A stretch of DNA of 64,000 bases from Pirellulaceae bacterium (lineage in GTDB: Bacteria > Planctomycetota > Planctomycetia > Pirellulales > Pirellulaceae), in assembly GCA_018402565.1 (NCBI GenBank), contig JAGYIQ010000004.1, forward strand, positions 637,019 through 701,018, written 5' to 3'. Position 1 is the first letter of the stretch, and every line of letters starts with the position of its first letter. The notes below the pieces were generated by a model. That model did not search any database. It saw only the letters and a program-made list of their open reading frames with translations, and was not told the origin of the DNA. Positions 58,786 to 64,000 of the stretch are shown here, piece by piece. Made by a program: the position numbers and the translations under genes.

Positions 58786-59829
58786 ATGAATCTGACAAGT
58801 CGGCAAAGCGGCAGTGATGGGGTTAATCAATTGGATCGACGCCGATTTTTGCAGACAGCGAGCGCTGGTTGTTGCGTGTGGCTAGTGCCGGAACTGAAAC
58901 TAGCTCTTGGCGAGAGTCCCGGTGATCAGCAAGTCCGCTTGGGCTTGATCGCTGATGTCCATCAGGACATCATGCATGACGGCGTCGAGCGGATCTCGGC
59001 CTTTGTCGCCGATATGCAACAGCAGGCAGCGCACGGCATTGTCAATTTGGGTGACTTTTGCGTTCCCCACGCACGGAACGACGCGTTCCTAGCGGCCTGG
59101 AACGCGTTCTCCGGCGAAAAGATTCATGTGCTGGGGAATCATGATACGGATGGAGGCTATCGCCGCGAACAAGCAGTCGAATACTACGGCAGTCCGGGGC
59201 GGTACTACAGCCAGGATTTTCACGGCTTGCACCTTGTCGTTTTGGATGGCAACGATCCCGACGGCAAACCGGGCTATCCCTGCAATGTCAATGACGAACA
59301 GTTGCAGTGGTTGGAGCAGGACTTGCAGGCCACCCAGCGACCGACGGTGATCCTGATCCATCAGCCGATCGACTGTTACGACAAGCACGTACGCAGTGGA
59401 GCGAAGGTCCGCGAGGTCCTGGCACGCGCCAATCGTGAAGCCGGCTTTCGCAAAGTGGTCTTGGTCTTAGCCGGTCACGCGCATTTGGATTATGTCATCG
59501 AGTGCGATGGGATTCCACATGTACAGATCAACAGCGCCTCGTACGTTTGGGTCGACAAGAAACATGACAACTACGGGGCCGAGCTCCAAGCGGCCCATCC
59601 TTGGCTGGCGAATACGTGCCCCTATGCCGAACCGCTCTGGGCCAGCTTGACTTTTGATTTTGAAGCAGGCGAGATAAAGCTCGTCGGCCGTGAAACCACC
59701 TGGGTGGGGCCGGACCCGTGGGAAGTCGGGGTGGCGGAAGATGACTACCAACGCAGTCGCGAGCTGAGTCGCCCAGCCATCTCGGGGCGGAAACTGGCGT
59801 TAACGCCTTGGCGTCCTGGCAATGAATGA
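58786..59829 (+). CDS. secreted metallophosphoesterase
   Basis: 347 residues; twin-arginine-like signal LDRRRFLQTASAGCCVWLV. Calcineurin-type metal motifs are complete: GLIADVHQD, IVNLGDFC, HVLGNHDTDGG, VILIHQPID and LAGHAHLDYV. Substrate not deducible. Its last eight bases overlap the start of the next gene. Confidence 0.85.
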   Translation: MNLTSRQSGSDGVNQLDRRRFLQTASAGCCVWLVPELKLALGESPGDQQVRLGLIADVHQDIMHDGVERISAFVADMQQQAAHGIVNLGDFCVPHARNDAFLAAWNAFSGEKIHVLGNHDTDGGYRREQAVEYYGSPGRYYSQDFHGLHLVVLDGNDPDGKPGYPCNVNDEQLQWLEQDLQATQRPTVILIHQPIDCYDKHVRSGAKVREVLARANREAGFRKVVLVLAGHAHLDYVIECDGIPHVQINSASYVWVDKKHDNYGAELQAAHPWLANTCPYAEPLWASLTFDFEAGEIKLVGRETTWVGPDPWEVGVAEDDYQRSRELSRPAISGRKLALTPWRPGNE

Positions 59830-60757
59830 GCAGCCGCGGCATTTGCCCTATTATTCCGTCGGGACGCAAGTGGTGATCTTGCGAGCCATCATCGGGCAAA
59901 ATGGCCGGACGCAGTATCCTCGCGGTGGCGTGGGGGTCGTGGTCAAATCAGCGATTGTGGAGGACCCGATTTATCGCGTGCGTTTCCCCGATGGACTGGA
60001 GGAAAGTTGCCTGCCCCACGACCTGACCACCTTGGCGGCTTTTCAAGCCCTGGACGGTTCGGCTACCACACTCGAGGACACCAATGGCGACTTGTTTTCG
60101 CATGTCATCTACCAATGTGTGATTGGTTCACAGGCCTATGGCTTGGCCGATGATGCCTCGGACGTCGATCGTCGCGGCTTTTATCTCCCGCCGGCACAAC
60201 GGCACTGGTCGCTGTACGGCGTTCCCGAGATTTTGGAATGCGAAGCCACTCAGGAAGCCTACTGGGAGATCCAAAAATTCTTAATTTTGGCCCTCAAGGC
60301 GAACCCCAATGTCTTGGAATGCCTCTACACTCCCATCGTGGAGAAGTCGACACCGATCAGTGCCGAATTGCTGGAGGGTCGGGCTCGATTTCTTTCACGC
60401 TTGGTGTACCAGACCTTCAATGGATACGCCCTGTCGCAGTTTAAAAAGATGCAGGCAGACGTTCGCAACCAAGGTCGAGTCAAATGGAAACATGTGATGC
60501 ACTTGTTGCGATTGTTGATGTCCGGCATTGTCGTCCTGCGCGAAGGCCGAGTCTCCGTTCGCGTTGAAGACGGACAGCGGGAGAGGCTACTCGCTGTCAA
60601 ACGCGGGGAACTGACCTGGGACGAGACGGACCGCTGGAGGCGGCAGCTACACGAAGACTTTGACCATGCCCTGACCCAGACGCGACTGCCTGAACGACCG
60701 GACTATGAATGGGCGAACGACTTCTTGATCCGAGCTCGGCAGGCGGCCTGTGCTTAA
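59822..60757 (+). CDS. nucleotidyltransferase-superfamily protein with N-terminal beta domain (first of a pair)
   Basis: 311 residues. Residues ~10-75 form a beta-rich SH3/KOW-like module (TQVVILRAIIGQNGRTQYPRGGVGVVV). From residue ~95 comes a DNA polymerase beta-type nucleotidyltransferase fold: IGSQAYGLADDASDVDRRGFY with the GS...DxD metal motif, and a helical C-terminal part (RLVYQTFNGYALSQFKKM). Such proteins (COG3541-like) are of unknown target. The start overlaps the metallophosphoesterase stop; the second copy follows 35 bases on. Confidence 0.8.
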   Translation: MNEQPRHLPYYSVGTQVVILRAIIGQNGRTQYPRGGVGVVVKSAIVEDPIYRVRFPDGLEESCLPHDLTTLAAFQALDGSATTLEDTNGDLFSHVIYQCVIGSQAYGLADDASDVDRRGFYLPPAQRHWSLYGVPEILECEATQEAYWEIQKFLILALKANPNVLECLYTPIVEKSTPISAELLEGRARFLSRLVYQTFNGYALSQFKKMQADVRNQGRVKWKHVMHLLRLLMSGIVVLREGRVSVRVEDGQRERLLAVKRGELTWDETDRWRRQLHEDFDHALTQTRLPERPDYEWANDFLIRARQAACA

Positions 60758-60792
60758 GCGATGTGGATTACGTTGAAAGTGAGACAAGCACG

Positions 60793-61542
60793 ATGGATTT
60801 TCCGGCTCCGGTACTGGCGCAAGTTCAGTCGCATCCTTATCCGCTGTTGTTCGCTACGATCAGTGGTGCTCATCTGTATGGGTTTCCCTCACCCGATTCG
60901 GATTATGACTTGCGCGGTATTCACTGCCTGCCTTTGACTGAATTACTGGGCCTGCGACTGGGCCCAGAAACCATCGATCAATCGTGCGTGGACCAAGGGG
61001 TCGAAGTGGATCTGGTGACCCATGAAGTCAAAAAGTTCATTGGGCTAATGCTGAAGAACAATGGCTACGTCATGGAGCAACTACTGTCTCCACTGGTGGT
61101 GGCGACCACACCGGCCCACGAGCAGCTCAAGGCCCTGGCTCCCAACTGCCTCACTCGCCATCACGCCCATCACTACTTGGGATTTGCCGCTAGGCAATGG
61201 GATTTGTTCCAGAAAGAATCGAAGCCACGGATCAAGCCCCTGCTGTATGTCTATCGCGTGCTGCTGACAGGCATTCATCTGATGCAATCCGGCGAAGTCG
61301 AAGCGAATTTATTGCGGTTAAACGAGATCTTTCGGATTTCCTACCTACCGGACCTGGTTGCTAGGAAATTGACGGGGCCAGAGCAGGGGACCGTGGAACC
61401 GGAAGCGTTGCCGTTTCATCAGGCTCAGTACCTGCATTGGCGTTCCCGCTTGGAGGAAGCGTTTGCCGCAAGTCAGTTGCCCGAGCAAGCGACAGCGACG
61501 GACGCATTGCATGAACTGTTGCTCCAGCTGCGCCAGGCTTAG
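60793..61542 (+). CDS. nucleotidyltransferase-superfamily protein (second of a pair)
   Basis: 249 residues from ATG 60793. Same superfamily as the gene before it, without the beta module: ATISGAHLYGFPSPDSDYDLRGIH has the metal-binding DxD, followed by LVTHEVKKFIGLMLKNNGYVMEQL and a helical C-terminal part (LLYVYRVLLTGIHLMQSGEVEANL). The two proteins may form a heterodimer. Confidence 0.8.
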   Translation: MDFPAPVLAQVQSHPYPLLFATISGAHLYGFPSPDSDYDLRGIHCLPLTELLGLRLGPETIDQSCVDQGVEVDLVTHEVKKFIGLMLKNNGYVMEQLLSPLVVATTPAHEQLKALAPNCLTRHHAHHYLGFAARQWDLFQKESKPRIKPLLYVYRVLLTGIHLMQSGEVEANLLRLNEIFRISYLPDLVARKLTGPEQGTVEPEALPFHQAQYLHWRSRLEEAFAASQLPEQATATDALHELLLQLRQA

Positions 61543-61698
61543 GACTCGTCCGTAGTAAACCGATCGAATTGGAAATCAGCCGGAGTGCGTAAGCACCCCG
61601 TTTTTGCAGGAAATGAACGCGGGCCAGTTCCGGCTAATTTGGTAACTTATTTGCGGACGATTCCTTTTTTGAGTCGCCGCCGGTTCAGTGAGCGGCGC
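61543..61698. repeat. MITE-like element with copy at 5762-5803
   Basis: Ends GGACTCGTCCG (61541-61551) and CGGACGATTCC (61654-61664) form an imperfect inverted pair; inside, GTGCGTAAGCAC (61586-61597) makes a small hairpin. Bases 61623-61664 match 5762-5803. No gene. Confidence 0.55.
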
Positions 61699-62050
61699 GG
61701 CGCAAGCCGCCCGGTGTCGGTACATTTAAGCGGAGCGGCGCAAGCCGCCCGGTGTCGGTACATTTAAGCGGAGCGGCGCAAGCCGCCCGGTGTCGGTACA
61801 TTTAAGCGGAGCGGCGCAAGCCGCCCGGTGTCGGTACATTTAAGCGGAGCGGCGCAAGCCGCCCGGTGTCGGTACATTTAAGCGGAGCGGCGCAAGCCGC
61901 CCGGTGTCGGTACATTTAAGCGGAGCGGCGCAAGCCGCCCGGTGTCGGTACATTTAAGCGGAGCGGCGCAAGCCGCCCGGTGTCGGTACATTTAAGCGGA
62001 GCGGCGCAAGCCGCCCGGTGTCGGTACATTTAAGCGGAGCGGCGCAAGCC
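61699..62050 (+). repeat. perfect 38-bp tandem array, 9.3 copies, cut by the IS element
   Basis: The unit starts GGCGCAAGCCGCCCGGTGTC and ends ACATTTAAGCGGAGC; copies start at 61699, 61737 and every 38 bases to 62041, without a single difference that I can see. Each unit contains GCGGC-GCAA-GCCGC, a stem with a GNRA-type loop. The tenth copy stops after ten bases at 62050 where the IS begins. The absence of distinct spacers excludes a CRISPR. Confidence 0.93.
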
Positions 62051-63544
62051 CAATGGCACTTACGTTAGATAAAAACGCCAGAAAAAGAAAGCTTGGCACG
62101 ATATATGCGCAGCGATCCTTATTCCCCCAAATAAGGAGCCAAATTGTCATGGTCGACAAGAAACCGAAAATCGCATTCACGGATACTCAAGCCGCTGAAT
62201 TTGATCGAGCGTTTGAACTACTGAGTGAATTAGTTGATCTCCGTGACGCGGATACAATCCACCCGATGCGGCACAACGCCGTCTACACAACGAGCGTGAT
62301 TTTATGGATGTTGGTGTATCAACGCCTGAAACCTGACGCGTCCCTAGAAGCGGCCGTCAAGCATTTGTTGGAGACTCGTCCCTCGTACCTTCCGACTAAC
62401 AAGCGGCTCTCTGACGGTACCCTTTCGACCGCAACGGGGGGATATAGCGCCGCCCGTTCTCGCCTTCCCTTGGACGTTGTTCAGTGGTTCGTCGGGGAAG
62501 TTAACCGAGCCATTCTTTCAACGAGCAAGCCGTTGCTCGAGGGGCGATCGATTTATTTGATCGACGGTACGACGATGGCACTGGCTCCAGAAAAAGAGCT
62601 GGAAATAGCATTCCCTCCGGCATCCAATCAGCATGGCAAAGGAGTCTGGCCCATCGCCCTATTGACGGTCTTTCATGAGCTCAGTAGTGGCTGCGCGACG
62701 TTGCCTGAAGTGGGCCCCATGTATGGCCCTCATGCGGTCTCGGAAACGCAGTTGGCTCGTCAAGGAATTGGAAAACTTCCAGCCCAATCGGTCGTCATGG
62801 CTGACTCCGGTTTTGGAATTTTTGGAGTCGCTTACGAAGCGGTGCGATATGGTCACGACTTTCTGTTTCGAATGAATGCGGGAAATTTCACTTCGCTATG
62901 TAAGCATGCAACTCTTACATCTACAACGTCCAACTCGAAGACCTATTCACTGAATTGGCTTCCCACTGCTAAAAACCGCAAGACCCAACCAAGCTTGCCG
63001 GCAGATGCGGTTATTAATGCCACACTTCACGAAATTGTCGTTAGCGAAAAGCTAACCCTGTATATCGTGACAAGCTTAAACGAGGATGCCACAACGGTAG
63101 CCGAACTTTTTAAACATCGTGTCCAAGTGGAGTTCGATATCCGCAATCTGAAAGTGGTGCTCGATACGGAGAATATTCGCGCCAAACGTCTCGACACTTT
63201 TTACAAAGAACTATACACATCCATCGTCGCTTATAATCTAGTTGGCCAGTTCAGGCGACAAGCAGCAGAGATTAACCAAGTCGAACCGCGAAAGATGAGT
63301 TTCAAGCGAACTTGGACGACGTTTCAAACGTTTCTGCTTCGGCATCTTCATACCGATCCCAAAATGTGGCGTGAGGCGTTTGTAGTTGCGTTACATTACG
63401 CAACCAAAGACAAACTACCCAACCGACCTGGACGAACTGCCAAACGTGAAGCCTACCAAAGGAGACCCAAAAACACTCAGTTTGAAAAACGAGAGAAACC
63501 ACCCTCCAAAATTACGCCGAACGATCTAAAGTAAGTGCCATTGG
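62051..63544 (+). mobile_element. IS4-like insertion sequence, 1494 bp
   Basis: Left end CAATGGCACTTAC (62051-62063) is the exact reverse complement of GTAAGTGCCATTG (63532-63544); the inverted repeat continues imperfectly for ~20 bases. Flanks GGCGCAAGCC (62041-62050) and GGCGCTAGCC (63545-63554) could be a 10-bp target duplication with one change, but both belong to local repeats. One intact transposase gene fills the element, so it may still be mobile. Confidence 0.88.
62149..63534 (+). CDS. IS4-family DDE transposase
   Basis: 461 residues from ATG 62149, with AAGGAG ten bases upstream; the open frame reaches back to an ATG at 62053 inside the terminal repeat, which is less likely. DDE residues: Asp139 in YLIDGTT, Asp219 in VMADSGF, Glu328 in HRVQVEFDIRNLK, the last in the Y-(2)-R-(3)-E-(6)-K-like context of the IS4 group. 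The C-terminus is basic (KREAYQRRPKNTQFEKREK). Full length with no frameshift. Codon use has more A/T than in neighbouring genes. Confidence 0.9.
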   Translation: MVDKKPKIAFTDTQAAEFDRAFELLSELVDLRDADTIHPMRHNAVYTTSVILWMLVYQRLKPDASLEAAVKHLLETRPSYLPTNKRLSDGTLSTATGGYSAARSRLPLDVVQWFVGEVNRAILSTSKPLLEGRSIYLIDGTTMALAPEKELEIAFPPASNQHGKGVWPIALLTVFHELSSGCATLPEVGPMYGPHAVSETQLARQGIGKLPAQSVVMADSGFGIFGVAYEAVRYGHDFLFRMNAGNFTSLCKHATLTSTTSNSKTYSLNWLPTAKNRKTQPSLPADAVINATLHEIVVSEKLTLYIVTSLNEDATTVAELFKHRVQVEFDIRNLKVVLDTENIRAKRLDTFYKELYTSIVAYNLVGQFRRQAAEINQVEPRKMSFKRTWTTFQTFLLRHLHTDPKMWREAFVVALHYATKDKLPNRPGRTAKREAYQRRPKNTQFEKREKPPSKITPNDLK

Positions 63545-63598
63545 GCGCTAGCCGCCGGTTCGGTGAGCGGCAAGGCGCTAGCCGCCGGCATTGACTTA
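63545..63598. repeat. GGCGCTAGCC palindromic repeat
   Basis: Two copies of GGCGCTAGCCGCCGG (63545-63559 and 63581-63595) separated by TTCGGTGAGCGGCAA. The same layout, GCCGCCGGTTCAGTGAGCGG, precedes the 38-bp array at 61677-61696, so the IS lies between two related repeats. Confidence 0.6.
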
Positions 63599-63601
63599 CG
63601 G

Positions 63602-63976
63602 TCAAACGGTCGGAGCCATGCGGAGGATTTTTTCCATTTTCCGGCCCTTGGCCAATTCGTCGACCAATTTGTCTAGGTAGCGGACTTGTCGAGTGAGAGG
63701 GTTTTCGATCTCTTCAATCCGATAGCCGCAGATGGTCCCTGTGATCAAATGGGCGTTGGGATGCAAGGTCGCTCGCTGAAAAAACTGCTCAAACGTCAGC
63801 TTATCGGCGATCGCTTGCTGGATGGCGGGTTGATCGAAGCCAGTCAGCCAGGTGATGACTTGATGCAGCTCGTCGACGGTGCGACCTTTGCGTTCGACTT
63901 TGTTCACGTAATGGGGATAGACTTCCGCAAAGGTCATGTTTGCCATGCGACTATCGTGATCGGCACTTCGGCTCAT
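63602..63976 (-). CDS. DUF2200 family protein
   Basis: 124 residues. Family phrases MTFAEVYPHYVNKVERKGRT and VITWLTGFDQ, and the closing ICGYRIEEIENPLTRQVRYLDKLVDELAKGR, are those of DUF2200, small cytoplasmic proteins of unknown role. The start at 63976 keeps the usual HDxR residues ahead of the first beta strand. Confidence 0.85.
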   Translation of the reverse strand: MSRSADHDSRMANMTFAEVYPHYVNKVERKGRTVDELHQVITWLTGFDQPAIQQAIADKLTFEQFFQRATLHPNAHLITGTICGYRIEEIENPLTRQVRYLDKLVDELAKGRKMEKILRMAPTV

Positions 63977-64000
63977 GTTGAGACTCCACTGGGAAATGCA

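Noticed and set aside
61699..62050. CRISPR array
   Set aside because: Units are contiguous and identical with no spacers, and no cas gene is present.
62053..62148. N-terminal extension of the transposase from an ATG in the terminal repeat
   Set aside because: No ribosome site, and the ATG at 62149 has AAGGAG at ten bases.

Overview
The window looks like a chromosomal segment from a planctomycete, most likely of the Pirellulaceae (Rhodopirellula/Blastopirellula-like). The basis is the gene content: an alternative complex III plus caa3-type cytochrome oxidase cluster, a PVC-type membrane-bound dehydrogenase, small dispersed palindromic repeats, long-signal secreted proteins and codon choice rich in G/C. 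This is inference from content; no 16S rRNA or other RNA gene was recognised.

Layout. 1-3.3 kb: a partial dehydrogenase/propeller protein and a TlpA-like redoxin. 3.7-9.7 kb: a GntR-type regulator divergent from a four-gene 4-hydroxyproline catabolic operon (deaminase, ketoglutarate-semialdehyde dehydrogenase, 2-epimerase, FAD dehydrogenase); the last gene carries a one-base frameshift. 9.8-15.4 kb: a small phosphatase, then an accessory island in which an orphan polymorphic-toxin tip, a probable immunity gene and an Rhs fragment are enclosed by three nested families of inverted repeats. 15.4-16.7 kb: a ketoacyl-synthase-like protein lacking two catalytic residues. 17.4-32.8 kb: the respiratory supercluster actA-actB-actC-actDE-actF, a small membrane protein, sco, coxB-coxA-coxC-coxD and a second subunit III-like gene. 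ActB is split by a frameshift.

32.8-48.3 kb: a DUF1499 protein, RarA, a LysM protein with a degenerate L,D-transpeptidase-like end, a creatininase-family hydrolase coupled to a 63-residue cysteine protein, an ATP-grasp/alpha-E protein with a transglutaminase-like partner, a secreted glycosidase with discoidin domains, a Uma2 nuclease-like protein, malate:quinone oxidoreductase and a large secreted protein. 48.5-53.2 kb is a decayed zone: a frameshifted lactonase, a broken c-type cytochrome, a shredded P-type ATPase and a second, truncated lactonase copy fused to the ATPase.

53.3-56.3 kb holds an NAD-salvage operon pncB-nrtR-pncA with a perfect 19-bp palindrome sitting on the -10 box of its promoter. 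56.4-61.5 kb: a lipoprotein with a HEGAH motif, a DUF418 membrane protein, a metallophosphoesterase and two nucleotidyltransferases. 61.5-63.6 kb: a 38-bp perfect tandem array cut off by an IS4-like element with terminal inverted repeats. The window ends with a DUF2200 gene.

In combination: ActA-F passes electrons from quinol to the caa3-like oxidase, Mqo feeds the quinone pool, the hydroxyproline route delivers 2-oxoglutarate to the TCA cycle, and pncB/pncA supply NAD under NrtR control. The most novel-looking parts are the inverted-repeat toxin island and the self-regulated NAD operon; the frameshifts at 8580, 19975 and 48.5-53.2 kb need read-level checking before being called real.
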